From NCBI GenBank assembly GCA_000828075.3, contig JXCB02000002.1, forward strand, positions 407,302 to 471,301: a stretch of 64,000 nucleotides of DNA, read 5' to 3'. The notes beneath the pieces were generated by a model. It was not told where the DNA came from. It ran no database searches and saw nothing but the letters and a program-made list of their open reading frames with translations. Below, piece by piece: positions 53,465 through 62,727 of the stretch; positions within the stretch are counted from its first letter, which is position 1, and each line of letters starts with the position of its first letter. The translations under genes and the position numbers were made by a program. This stretch comes from Tolypothrix campylonemoides VB511288. Its GTDB lineage: Bacteria > Cyanobacteriota > Cyanobacteriia > Cyanobacteriales > Nostocaceae.

Positions 53465-54280
53465 ATGCCCTCACTATTTCCAGGTATGAATCCCTATCTC
53501 GAACACCCAGCTTTCTGGTCGTCATTCCATACTCGGCTGTTGGTGGCGATTGCCGATACAGTTGCACTTCAGTTGCGCCCAAAGTATTACATTGAAGTCG
53601 AAACTCGTACTTACCAAGACCGGAATGGCGATGAGGTTTTAGTCGGAATTCCAGATGCTACAGTCCTCAAAGCCAGTTCATCTAATCCAGTTAAAGACAA
53701 ACTTCAGCCAGAGACAGCATCTACCCTAACTCAAAAGCGTCCCCAATCAATAGTGCTTCCCATGCCCATAACCGTAAAAGAGCGGTATTTGGAAGTCCGA
53801 GAAATAGGCAGCGATACTGTGATTACTGTAATTGAAGTGTTATCGCCCAAAAACAAACAAAAAGGTTCGGGTAGAACAGTCTATGAAAAGAAACGGGAGC
53901 AGGTTTTAGGAAGTCTTTCCCATCTGATAGAAATTGACTTACTACGCGCTCACTCACCGATGACCATGTTAGGTGAAGTACAGCCAACAGACTATCGGAT
54001 CGTTGTGAGTCGAAGTTCACAACGTCCCAAAGCTGATTTATATGGCTTTAATTTACCCGAACCAATTCCCAGTTTTCCTTTGCCGGTGTTGTTGTCAGAT
54101 GAAGAATTGAGCGTTGATTTGCAAGCAATTGTTGATAGTGTATGCGAGCGTGCTAGGTATAACGAACGCATTGACTACAGCCAAAGAGTTCCACCTCCTG
54201 CATTATCAGAGGCAAACCAACAATGGATTGAGGAATTACTAGCGCCAATTCGTCGAGGTGGAAATGGCACGCCAGGATAG
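53465..54280 (+). CDS. DUF4058 family protein
   Basis: 271 residues. The opening MPSLFPGMNPYLEHPAFWSSFHTRLLVAIAD is the hallmark of DUF4058, a family frequent in cyanobacteria and of unknown function. The middle has strands RYLEVREIGSDTVITVIEVLSPKNKQKG with a Glu..Lys pattern that resembles the active-site layout of PD-(D/E)XK-like restriction-type folds, but I do not claim activity. The end (RVPPPALSEANQQWIEELLAP) is typical. It is alone between the TPR and cheR genes. Confidence 0.88.
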   Translation: MPSLFPGMNPYLEHPAFWSSFHTRLLVAIADTVALQLRPKYYIEVETRTYQDRNGDEVLVGIPDATVLKASSSNPVKDKLQPETASTLTQKRPQSIVLPMPITVKERYLEVREIGSDTVITVIEVLSPKNKQKGSGRTVYEKKREQVLGSLSHLIEIDLLRAHSPMTMLGEVQPTDYRIVVSRSSQRPKADLYGFNLPEPIPSFPLPVLLSDEELSVDLQAIVDSVCERARYNERIDYSQRVPPPALSEANQQWIEELLAPIRRGGNGTPG

Positions 54281-54325
54281 TGAAAAATGTTGGCTTTGCT
54301 CAGAACTGAGTTTGCCCAAGCACAG

Positions 54326-55681
54326 CTACGCTATATCTGCGCCTAGTTCTGTGTTAGTTTGTTTTAATACTTCTTTTGTCAACTGTAGTTCCTGAGTCAT
54401 CTTTGCTAGGCTTGATTTTAAGCGTTCAAGCTCATCCTCACAACATTTATTGCGAGTGACATCAATAAAAGTGAGGTTCGCACCTAGCAGTTGACCACTG
54501 GGATCTGATATTGGTGTAATGTGAATGTCTAGATAAGTTATGCCAAGTTTACTTACCCACTCTACATTTTTCAGGCTGAGTGGCTGGCGCGAGCGATCTA
54601 GCTGCCTCATAAAAGCCCATGAATTTACAACTCGCCCCACCTCTAAATCTTGCAGTCGCGCACCTATATCGCTGTTCTTCAAACCAAACAGAACGTAAGC
54701 TTTTTCGTTAGCCATGAGCAGACAACGACGCTGATCGACTGCGAACTGGGCAAATGGACTCGTCTCGAAAGCTGCTTGAGTAATGCGAGTCTGCATAGTC
54801 AGAGGGTCAACTGCTTTCTTGTTGCGAGTCTGGGGTCGGATCAGCAAGTGATCCTGCAAACTGAGTTTCTGCCCTTTAGCAAAAATACGATACTTCAGAC
54901 TGACAGGGGTGAAGATTTGTTTATTGTTGGTCAAGCTTTCTGAGTTGCCCAAAAAGAGAAAGCCGTTATCAGTCAAGGCAAAATGAAAGCGAACCAGAAC
55001 AGCTGCTTGAGTTTCAGGTTGGAAGTATATCAGGACGTTGCGGCACACAAGCAGGTCAATTTTGGACATGGGCGCATCAACAGTTAAGTCATGGCGACCA
55101 AAGAATATTGTGCGACGGATTTTAGAGTCAAAAACATAGCGCTGCTCTATTTGCTCAAAGTATTTGGATAGTAGTCCACTCTCAATGTCTGCTACTTCCA
55201 GATTGCTATAACTAGCTGGCCGCGCTTGCTTGAGCGTATCTTCATCTACATCCGTGGCGAACATTTGCACTCGCTGCAAATATTGCTCGATGCCAAGAAC
55301 TTCAGCCAGTAACATAGCCAGTGTATAAGCTTCCTGTCCAGAAGCACAACCAGCACTCCACACTCGGATTTTTTCATGCGGCTGCTTACGTGTGATGATT
55401 TGGGGAATAATTTGGTTAGCTAAATAATCCCAAGCATCGCGATCGCGAAAAAAGCCAGAAAAGTTGATGAAGATGGTGTCATCTAGGGAACTGCACTCTT
55501 GGGGATGCTCCTGTAGATATTGCAAGTAGTGAGCATAGTTCTCAATGTTTAACTGCTGCATTCGGTGTCGAAAGCGACGCATTAAACTATCACGCTTGTA
55601 ACCTGTCAGATCGCAACCACATTTTTGCTTAAGGTAGTTCAATAAAGCTTCAAACTCTGGGTTGCCATCTGATATACTCAT
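54326..55681 (-). CDS. CheR-type methyltransferase with PAS domain
   Basis: 451 residues. CheR methylates glutamates on chemoreceptors. The helical N-terminus (FEALLNYLKQKCGCDLTGYKRDSLMRRFRHRMQQL, about 9-43) is the receptor or CheB-docking domain. The SAM domain has RVWSAGCASGQEAYTLAMLLAEVLG (about 106-130), MFATDVDEDTLKQAR and the CheR text DLLVCRNVLIYFQP. A PAS domain follows (about 300-410, FAVDQRRCLLMANEKAYVLFGLKNSDIG) and then a coiled-coil tail. No other chemotaxis gene is visible. It lies 149 bases downstream of the giant hybrid kinase, in the same direction, so it may serve that signalling pathway. Confidence 0.92.
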   Translation of the reverse strand: MSISDGNPEFEALLNYLKQKCGCDLTGYKRDSLMRRFRHRMQQLNIENYAHYLQYLQEHPQECSSLDDTIFINFSGFFRDRDAWDYLANQIIPQIITRKQPHEKIRVWSAGCASGQEAYTLAMLLAEVLGIEQYLQRVQMFATDVDEDTLKQARPASYSNLEVADIESGLLSKYFEQIEQRYVFDSKIRRTIFFGRHDLTVDAPMSKIDLLVCRNVLIYFQPETQAAVLVRFHFALTDNGFLFLGNSESLTNNKQIFTPVSLKYRIFAKGQKLSLQDHLLIRPQTRNKKAVDPLTMQTRITQAAFETSPFAQFAVDQRRCLLMANEKAYVLFGLKNSDIGARLQDLEVGRVVNSWAFMRQLDRSRQPLSLKNVEWVSKLGITYLDIHITPISDPSGQLLGANLTFIDVTRNKCCEDELERLKSSLAKMTQELQLTKEVLKQTNTELGADIA

Positions 55682-55830
55682 GCTAAACTCTACTGTAATT
55701 ACTCAATAACCCCTGAAGTGTGAGCATTCTTGTTAGGGCATCTTGTGCCTTATGTCAAGTCCAAGACGCTTTTTCTGATTTATTATCCTTTTCTTGAGAC
55801 TAAACTAGATTTCGTCTTATTAAATCTTAC

Positions 55831-58800
55831 TTAAGAATTAGTATCAATCAGTGGAAATTTGATAAGAAAAGTTGCACCTTGTCCAACTCCAAGACTTTCG
55901 GCAGAGATGGTGCCACCATGGAGTTCTACCAAGTGACGGACGATCGCCAGTCCCAGCCCTAGTCCTTTAGTAGAGCTTGAATTTTCTGCTTGACGAAAAT
56001 GGTCAAAGACATAAGGCAGAAACTCGGCAGCTATTCCGCAGCCAGTGTCACTCAGCTTGATCTGAGCCTGAGTTTCCGTAGTTTCCAAACGGATATCAAT
56101 TCTTCCTCCTTTAGGCGTAAATTTTACGGCGTTGGTCAGTAAATTCAAGACAATCTGCTGCAAACGTTCTGGATCGCCTTGAATTATTATTGGTAAAGGC
56201 TCAAGCAGACTAATTAGCTCAATGTCTTTGGTTTGAGCAGTTTGGTTTACAGTGGCGATCGCTGTTTCAATTACCGATTGCAGTTCGACAGGCTCAAGCT
56301 GGAGACGCAGTTTGCCTGCGGTAATCCGCGAGATATCCAGCAAGTCTGAGATGAGTTTAGCTTGCAGAGTGGCATTGCGCTCAATTGTCTCCAGGGATTT
56401 CCTCAGCATCGATTGATTACACGGACTGGTACGGAGTAACCGCGTCCAACCGAGAATGGCAACCAGGGGGGTATTCAGTTCATGGGAAACGGTTGACAGC
56501 ATCTCGTCCTTTCTGCGATTGAGTGTTCTTTCCTGATAGAGCGCTTCCCCCCGTAGTTGTGCCATCTGGAGATGGGCTAACACACGAGTCACAAGTTCGG
56601 TGGCAGAGAAGGGTTTGATTAGGTAGTCGTCCGCCCCTGCTTGGAGTCCTTCTATCACCGACTCTTCTCCGGCACGCGCAGAAAGCAGGATGATAGGAAC
56701 CTCTCTTGTGCATGCCTCAGTCCGCAATGCTTTGAGCAACTCAAAACCGTCTAGCCCTGGCATCATCACATCACTCAGTACCAGATCCGGCACTCGCTCT
56801 TGTGCCGCCGCCAGCGCCGCTGCTCCATCCGCAACCGCTTCCACTTGAACGTGTTCGCTCAGTATCCGCGTTAGGTAATCTCGCATATCGGCGTTGTCAT
56901 CAACCAGGAGGACGCGGGGAATTGGGGATTGGGGATTAGCCCTTCGACTTTGCTCAGGGCTAGGGATTGGGGATTGGGGATTGGGGATTGGAGTTATTCC
57001 CTTGTCCCTAGTCCCTAGTCCCCAGTCGCTTGTCCCTTCTTGCGGTACCCAACGCTCTGCTTCCTCCACATAAGGAGCAGCACCGAGTGCGGTTGATACT
57101 AGCGTGCGTGTTGCTTCGATTCGGTCGCTTGGCAGGTGAGCTGTGCCCAAAGGAATAGTGACGGTGAAGCAAGTTCCCTGTCCTACTGTGCTGCTCACGT
57201 CTACGGTGCCACCATGCAGTCGAATCAGTTCATGCACCAGCGCAAGACCTATCCCAGACCCTTCATGAGTCCTTGCTTTTGCTCCTCGTACCTGGTAGAA
57301 TCGCTCGAACAGATGAGGCAGTTCCTCTGGCGCAATTCCTGTGCCGGTATCTTGCACTTGTAGCGTCACATAATGGTCATCAGCAAGATGTAGCCTCACT
57401 GCAATTTCGCCTGCAAAGGTGAACTTAAAGGCGTTGGAGAGCAGGTTGAGGACAATTTTTTCCCACATCTGGCGGTCTACATACACAGGTTCTGGCAACG
57501 GTGGACAATCGACTATGAGCCGCAGCCCTGCCCGCTCAATGGCGGAACGAAATACACTTGCTAGCTCAGTTGTCAACAGTGCCAAATCTGTAGCTTCGTA
57601 TACCGCTTCCATCCGACCAGCTTCGATGCGGGAGAAGTCGAGCAGGGTATTAACCAGTTTCAGCAGCCGAATCGCGTTTCGATGCGCCAGTTCCACTCGT
57701 TCCCGTTGAGGAGGAGCAAGGGGATTAGTGCGATCGCTCAAGGTATCTTGCAGGGGAGCGAGTAACAGCGTCAGTGGCGTGCGAAATTCGTGGCTGACGT
57801 TGTTGAAGAAGACAGTCTTAGCATGATCAAGTTCTGCCAGGGCTTCAGCTCGTTTGCGCTCTTCTTCATAGGCATGGGCATTGGTGATTACCGTTGTCAC
57901 TGCCTTACCCAGCAGCGTGTAAAAGGTTTGGTAAGCCTCATCCAACGCCCGTCGAGGACTCACCCCAGCCACGAACATGCCCCACGAATGCGCTAACCCT
58001 GGCAGGGCGATCGGCATGACAATGGCAGACTGGGGGGTTTCTGGGTAAGGGCTGCATTTGAATGCGCCAAACCGTTGTTCTAAGTGATTCACCTGTCGGA
58101 TTTGCCCGGATGACCGCTGATCAGCCATAGCCAATCGCGTCACTTCTGCGAGTGCCCATTCTGGCGATACCTCTAAATCTACGACCCTTGGGCAGACAGC
58201 ACTTCCTGGCTCGAGTCCAGTCATGCCGACTAGATCTGCCTGTTTGCCATCTGGATCAAGCCGATAGAATAACGTGAAGGGCAGATCGAGTTCATGAGCG
58301 GCAAGGGCTTGGGCGATCAAGCCACAAGCCTCCTCAATGGTCTTCGCATCGGCGGTGTGATCTGCCAGGTCACGCAGCACTTTGAGCCGCCGTTCCGCCA
58401 GGATTTGCTGGGTCATCTCTGTAACCGGGTGAAACAGTCCACCCACACTCCCCGTTTCATCGCGGATGGGGCTGAGGGAGAACGTGAAGAAGGTTTCTTC
58501 CAGGTAGCCGTTGCGATCCAGGAACATCCGCTGGTTTTCTAGGAAGGCAGTTTCTCCGGCAGTGGCACGCTCACAGGGTTCCCCAATCGCATCCCAGGCA
58601 GAGCGCCAGCATTCTTTGTAGTCCTGACCCATTGAGTGGGGGTGCTTGTCGCCGCACAAGGGCCAATATCCATCGTTATAAATCTGCACCCGCCCACGTC
58701 CCCAAATGATGTTAACTGGGAAGTTAGAGGCAAGACAAAGGCTGACTGTTGTTCGCAAACTTTGCGGCCATGATTCAATGGGACCTAGCGGTGTCTTTGA

Positions 58801-61800
58801 CCAGTCCATAGAACGAACTACTTTGCCCATTTCACCGCTGCTACTGAGCGATTCTATAAAGTCTGCCGTGTTGGCTGCTTCGGTTTGTTTGCGTTCTTGT
58901 TCGAGGCGCTTGCGATCGCTAATGTCAATGACGAACTCGACGCATTCGGCACTGCGTCCGCTGCCTTTGAGTCGCGTCGGTGCAAATAGCCCCCACCAGC
59001 GCGACCCATCCTTGCGAATATGCTGCTTCTCGTAAGGTCCCGTTCTCCCCAGGGTTGCCAGTTCCTCAGCGGCAACGCTCGTGGCGTCCCAAAATTCAGG
59101 TGGGTTCAAATCTTGCCAGTCTGCGATGTTGGGTAGCTCATCCCGGCTGTAACCGCTCATCCGCAGGAAGGTATCGTTTGCATCCGTGATCTGCCCATCC
59201 AAAGTGAAAAACAGAACACCGACGGTTTCGATGGAAATTGCCTTTTGTAGTCGCTCTTCGCTCTCGCGCAAAGCTGCTTCCGCCCGCTTCTCGTCCGTGA
59301 CATCACTAAAAAGCGCCGCAAGCTGGTTCTTGCCGTTGCTTATAGGAAAGACAAAGACATCGAACCAGCGATCAAGTTCTTGGTGAAAGTCGATGAACCG
59401 CTTCGCCTGTCCGGTGCGGGCGACCTCTGCGTAGTCCTTCAGCCACATATCCTCCGCTTCTGGGAAGAGTTCCCGCATCGTCTGCCCTGGCTGCGGTCTG
59501 CGCCCACTCTGCCGCTCGAAGGCTGGATTCGTCTCGATGTAGCGGAAATCTATCGCCTCACCCGCATCGTTATAAAGCATCTCGAAGATGCAGAAGCCTG
59601 CGTCGATCGAGTCGAACAGCGATCGATATTTGGCTTCCGACTGGCGCAGGTCTGCTTCGGCCCGGGCGCGTTCGATTCGGAGCCAAACGCGCGCGGAGAT
59701 TTCCCGCAAAAGCTCGATTTCGTCCTCGCGCCAAACCGAAGGCTTGCTGCGCGTGACACTCAGATCGAAAACCCAGCGTCCATTGCTTAAGTAGGGCGTG
59801 TTGACGATCGAAGCGATGTCGAACGCCTCAAACGCTACCATCTGTTCGGGCGAACGCGTTCCGTCGCGCACGTCGTTCACGACCATCGAATGCCCGGCGG
59901 AGAGCAGGCGGTTTTCCTCTTCGGTGTGATAATCGGCGAGTATGTAGCTCCCGCTGATCTCAAGCTGACCGGCGGGACGGCTGGGGAGCAGATATGTGCA
60001 TTCACCCGCCTCCGGGTTAATCTCAACAAACAAGTAGCGCGACAGATCGAGATGTTCGGCGATGCGTTTGCCCGCCATTTCCATGATTTCTTCGGCAGTG
60101 GCAAGCGGCGCAAAATCGTTCATTAAATCGGCGAGGAAAGCGAGATTTGCTTCGCGGCGTTTGCGTTCGGTAATGTCCTCAAAAAGATTGGCAACCACCC
60201 TGCTGCCCGGACCTCCCATCCGTGAGGTATGAGTTCGATACCATTGCTGAATCCCTGCATGAAAATTTTCATAACGGATGGACTCGCCTGTTTTTACTAC
60301 GCGGTCATAGGTTTGTAGCCAGTAGTCCTCAGAAGGAACAAACTCGCTGCACAGTCTGCCTGCCACATTCTTTAAGCCGGTTATTTTTTCAAATGCCGGG
60401 TTTGCCTCTACCCAGCGCATATCAACAGGTTTGCCGCTTTCGTCGTAGATCAACTCCAACACAGAAAGACCTTCGTCCATCGTCTCGAACAGCGATCGAT
60501 ATTTGGCTTCCGACTCCCGCAACACACCTTCGGCTTGCCGCTGCTCAATCAAATCTGCCGCCTGTCGTGCGAGGACATCGAGCAGACCCAACTCCCGTTC
60601 GGATGGCTGATGCGGTTCAGACCAATGAGTGGAAATCATGCCGACAACCCGACCATTGCGGCAAATCAGCGGTGTGGACTGCACCGCTCTAATACCTGAA
60701 CGGCGATAAGCGTCGAGATCTCCACTGCCCACCATAAACTCGCAGGTTTCGACATCAGGAACAACCATCCGCTCACCCGTATTCAAAGCCACGCCGCAGG
60801 TACTATCTGAATCCACCCGCACCCACTCCCAAAATGCTGCCGATGCCGGGTCAAATCCTTTCCAAGCCAGTAACTGTAGTTCGTTGCTGTCAGGATGCAG
60901 CATTTGCATACTGCCCATGTCTGAGCGCATGAGGGCGATCGCCGCATCCAAAATCTGCTCATACAGGGCATCAATATTTTCCTCGTGAAGCAACTGGCTG
61001 CTAATGAACTGTAACTGCTTGGCATCTGCCAGTTCTAACGCCAGCCTCCCCTCACTCTCACGCAAGGCTGCTTCGGCTTGTTTGCGATCGCTAATGTCGT
61101 AAGAGACTGCCAGTACCGCATAGATTTCCCCATTTTCAGCCCGAAGGGGCGTTCCCCGTGAGACGTAGGTGCGAGCGTGGGCATGGTGCTCATGCTCAAA
61201 CGGCTCACCCGCGAGGGCTTTGCGGTACAGGGGCTCGTAATATGCCGCTAATTCGGGTGGTAGCACCTCAAAAATGGTTTTGCCGACTAAATCTTCTCTT
61301 TTGAATCCGGCGGCATAGAGCGCTTCACCCTCGGCAAGCAGGTAGCGCAGATTGCGATCGACCACAAACGCTGCCCCACCTGGAAGATTTGCGATCAGAG
61401 CGTCTGTCCGCTCTTCTAAGAGCTTGCGTTCGACAATCTCAGCTTCTAGTTGGGCATTCTTCGCCAACAATTCCTGGGTTTGTCGCTGATTTAGAAGTAG
61501 GGTTGCAGCCGTAAAGTCTGCCAAACTCATCATCACCCGCACATCTTCCGCGTCAAAGTGTCGCTGCTCTGAATGCGACATAATCCAAATGCTACCAAGA
61601 GCTTGATTGTCAGCAATTAGGGGCAACACCAAGCCTTCGACAATGGGGGTTTTCGCTTCCTGAAAGTAGGTGAAATATCGTTCAGGATGGTAAAAAAGCA
61701 CAGCTGCACCGCGCTCCAAGCAAACGACCCAGGGGCTAAAGTTGCGGGGTGTACTGCCGCCTACGTACTGTGCTAATCTTCCTGCTAATACATGAGCGCG

Positions 61801-62049
61801 AAAGATTTCTTCACCATTAGGCAACACTTCGAGTAAGCTGACTCCTGCGGTTCCAGCACTGCATAACTCCAGCGCAATGTCAACTATACTTTGGAGCATT
61901 ATTTCCGGCTGATTTACCAACTGCCGTGCTAATGTATGCAACGCCTGATTTTCCGCCTGTAAATTTGGGGAACGAGGGGAACGCCGAGACAACTCCTCGG
62001 TGATCAAAATATCGTCTAGCGTGACAGTTTCAGGTTGAGGTCGTTGCAT
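55831..62049 (-). CDS. Giant multi-sensor hybrid histidine kinase
   Basis: 2072 residues, soluble. Domains in order (approximate): GAF (40-190), PAS (210-330), GAF (345-500), PAS (515-640), GAF (645-810), PAS (815-935), PAS (940-1065), PAS-like (1090-1240), GAF (1245-1400). Then come a HisKA with His1420 (NVSHEFRTPLTLLLAP), HATPase (ending GSGIGLALVHELIRLHGG), a receiver with Asp1760 (DLVLSDVMMPGLDG), and a second HisKA with His1856 (STVSHELNTPLVAILGW) and HATPase. So two kinase cores and one receiver are fused. The linker before the receiver contains a heptanucleotide repeat tract. No membrane segment or phytochrome Cys is evident. The REC-HisKA-HATPase end is paralogous to the partial gene at 62728. 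Confidence 0.93.
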   Translation of the reverse strand: MQRPQPETVTLDDILITEELSRRSPRSPNLQAENQALHTLARQLVNQPEIMLQSIVDIALELCSAGTAGVSLLEVLPNGEEIFRAHVLAGRLAQYVGGSTPRNFSPWVVCLERGAAVLFYHPERYFTYFQEAKTPIVEGLVLPLIADNQALGSIWIMSHSEQRHFDAEDVRVMMSLADFTAATLLLNQRQTQELLAKNAQLEAEIVERKLLEERTDALIANLPGGAAFVVDRNLRYLLAEGEALYAAGFKREDLVGKTIFEVLPPELAAYYEPLYRKALAGEPFEHEHHAHARTYVSRGTPLRAENGEIYAVLAVSYDISDRKQAEAALRESEGRLALELADAKQLQFISSQLLHEENIDALYEQILDAAIALMRSDMGSMQMLHPDSNELQLLAWKGFDPASAAFWEWVRVDSDSTCGVALNTGERMVVPDVETCEFMVGSGDLDAYRRSGIRAVQSTPLICRNGRVVGMISTHWSEPHQPSERELGLLDVLARQAADLIEQRQAEGVLRESEAKYRSLFETMDEGLSVLELIYDESGKPVDMRWVEANPAFEKITGLKNVAGRLCSEFVPSEDYWLQTYDRVVKTGESIRYENFHAGIQQWYRTHTSRMGGPGSRVVANLFEDITERKRREANLAFLADLMNDFAPLATAEEIMEMAGKRIAEHLDLSRYLFVEINPEAGECTYLLPSRPAGQLEISGSYILADYHTEEENRLLSAGHSMVVNDVRDGTRSPEQMVAFEAFDIASIVNTPYLSNGRWVFDLSVTRSKPSVWREDEIELLREISARVWLRIERARAEADLRQSEAKYRSLFDSIDAGFCIFEMLYNDAGEAIDFRYIETNPAFERQSGRRPQPGQTMRELFPEAEDMWLKDYAEVARTGQAKRFIDFHQELDRWFDVFVFPISNGKNQLAALFSDVTDEKRAEAALRESEERLQKAISIETVGVLFFTLDGQITDANDTFLRMSGYSRDELPNIADWQDLNPPEFWDATSVAAEELATLGRTGPYEKQHIRKDGSRWWGLFAPTRLKGSGRSAECVEFVIDISDRKRLEQERKQTEAANTADFIESLSSSGEMGKVVRSMDWSKTPLGPIESWPQSLRTTVSLCLASNFPVNIIWGRGRVQIYNDGYWPLCGDKHPHSMGQDYKECWRSAWDAIGEPCERATAGETAFLENQRMFLDRNGYLEETFFTFSLSPIRDETGSVGGLFHPVTEMTQQILAERRLKVLRDLADHTADAKTIEEACGLIAQALAAHELDLPFTLFYRLDPDGKQADLVGMTGLEPGSAVCPRVVDLEVSPEWALAEVTRLAMADQRSSGQIRQVNHLEQRFGAFKCSPYPETPQSAIVMPIALPGLAHSWGMFVAGVSPRRALDEAYQTFYTLLGKAVTTVITNAHAYEEERKRAEALAELDHAKTVFFNNVSHEFRTPLTLLLAPLQDTLSDRTNPLAPPQRERVELAHRNAIRLLKLVNTLLDFSRIEAGRMEAVYEATDLALLTTELASVFRSAIERAGLRLIVDCPPLPEPVYVDRQMWEKIVLNLLSNAFKFTFAGEIAVRLHLADDHYVTLQVQDTGTGIAPEELPHLFERFYQVRGAKARTHEGSGIGLALVHELIRLHGGTVDVSSTVGQGTCFTVTIPLGTAHLPSDRIEATRTLVSTALGAAPYVEEAERWVPQEGTSDWGLGTRDKGITPIPNPQSPIPSPEQSRRANPQSPIPRVLLVDDNADMRDYLTRILSEHVQVEAVADGAAALAAAQERVPDLVLSDVMMPGLDGFELLKALRTEACTREVPIILLSARAGEESVIEGLQAGADDYLIKPFSATELVTRVLAHLQMAQLRGEALYQERTLNRRKDEMLSTVSHELNTPLVAILGWTRLLRTSPCNQSMLRKSLETIERNATLQAKLISDLLDISRITAGKLRLQLEPVELQSVIETAIATVNQTAQTKDIELISLLEPLPIIIQGDPERLQQIVLNLLTNAVKFTPKGGRIDIRLETTETQAQIKLSDTGCGIAAEFLPYVFDHFRQAENSSSTKGLGLGLAIVRHLVELHGGTISAESLGVGQGATFLIKFPLIDTNS
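56915..57038 (-). repeat. Heptanucleotide repeats inside the giant kinase gene
   Basis: GATTGGG units (56915-56938 and 56964-56992) and CCCTAGT units (57003-57026), interrupted by a short piece with GCTCAGGGCTAGG. All are read in frame as a Pro/Ser/Asn-rich linker (PIPNPQSPIPSPEQSRR) just before the receiver domain. Confidence 0.9.
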
Positions 62050-62139
62050 AGCGCTTATGGCTTTGGCAATTTGGCAAGAATTTTATTCACTGGCAATGGA
62101 AATAACTGGTGGCAAATTGCCAAGCTGTATTGTCTAGTA

Positions 62140-62216
62140 GTAGGGTGTGTTATGCCTTTGGCTAACGCACCGTCCGAGATTTTCGGTGCGTTAAACTTCG
62201 TTATAACGCACCCTAC
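62140..62216. repeat. Palindromic dispersed repeat with TAGGGTG ends
   Basis: GTAGGGTGTGTTAT pairs with ATAACGCACCCTAC (one wobble), and inside it AACGCACCG pairs with CGGTGCGTT. A double hairpin of a type widespread in cyanobacteria. Its right end overlaps the stop codon of the small gene at 62213. Confidence 0.85.
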
Positions 62217-62449
62217 CAAGGGTATCCGCCCCGCCGTTGCGCGAGTTCTTGTTCCAGTTCATCCTCTGTAAGCAGTTTCATGCCGTCGGCGATCGCGCGT
62301 TGACGAATTTCCCATAGCTTTTTGCCAAGGGGGGTTTGTGGAACGAACTCCGGCTGAGGCTTAAGAGATTGCGCCAGTTGAAGCACTTGATCTTGGGCTT
62401 CGCTTGAGAGTTCGCGCCAATATTCGAGTAGCTGTTCTTCTTTACTCAT
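62213..62449 (-). CDS. Small antitoxin-like hypothetical protein
   Basis: 78 residues. The N-terminus is helical and acidic (MSKEEQLLEYWRELSSEAQDQVLQLAQSLK), and a short linker leads to FVPQTPLGKKLWEIRQRAIADGMKLLTEDELEQELAQRRGG. The layout (N-terminal dimer helices and C-terminal basic/acidic helix ending in a Glu-Leu-rich stretch) is that of small proteins often annotated as antitoxins in cyanobacteria. I see no toxin gene immediately attached; the neighbour at 62539 is a DUF2283-type protein. The stop codon is supplied by a dispersed palindrome, so the C-terminus may be altered. Confidence 0.65.
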   Translation of the reverse strand: MSKEEQLLEYWRELSSEAQDQVLQLAQSLKPQPEFVPQTPLGKKLWEIRQRAIADGMKLLTEDELEQELAQRRGGYPW

Positions 62450-62538
62450 AATGAGCGTTCTTGTTCGCTATTCTTATTTTACTTTTTTGTTTTGCTACTT
62501 TTTTATCATTAGCCATCTAGCTTAATTGATGAAGTTAA

Positions 62539-62712
62539 TCATTGCCAGTAGTTAATCTGGTGGGAAGCGTTGAGAATTTCTACACCAATCACATTGCCTT
62601 CTTGGTCATAATCAAGAATGACTCCGGGTTGCTCTTCGTCGCTTTCTTCAATTGGTGCATCTGACCAACGAATCCGTAGAATATCTTGCTCTGTGTCGTA
62701 TTTGGCTTGCAT
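62539..62712 (-). CDS. DUF2283 family small protein
   Basis: 57 residues, in a short frame. Its product begins MQAKYDTEQDILRIRWSDAP and continues GVILDYDQEGNVIGVEILNA, the DUF2283 signature (YD.E.D.L.I.. and DYD..G.VVGIEIL). These small proteins often sit next to DUF4258-type or other toxin-like genes, but none is seen here. It begins 15 bases after the stop of the partial kinase gene and runs in the same direction. A GxYLD-type core typical of the family is intact. Confidence 0.75.
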   Translation of the reverse strand: MQAKYDTEQDILRIRWSDAPIEESDEEQPGVILDYDQEGNVIGVEILNASHQINYWQ

Positions 62713-62727
62713 ACTGTGTATTGCCTA

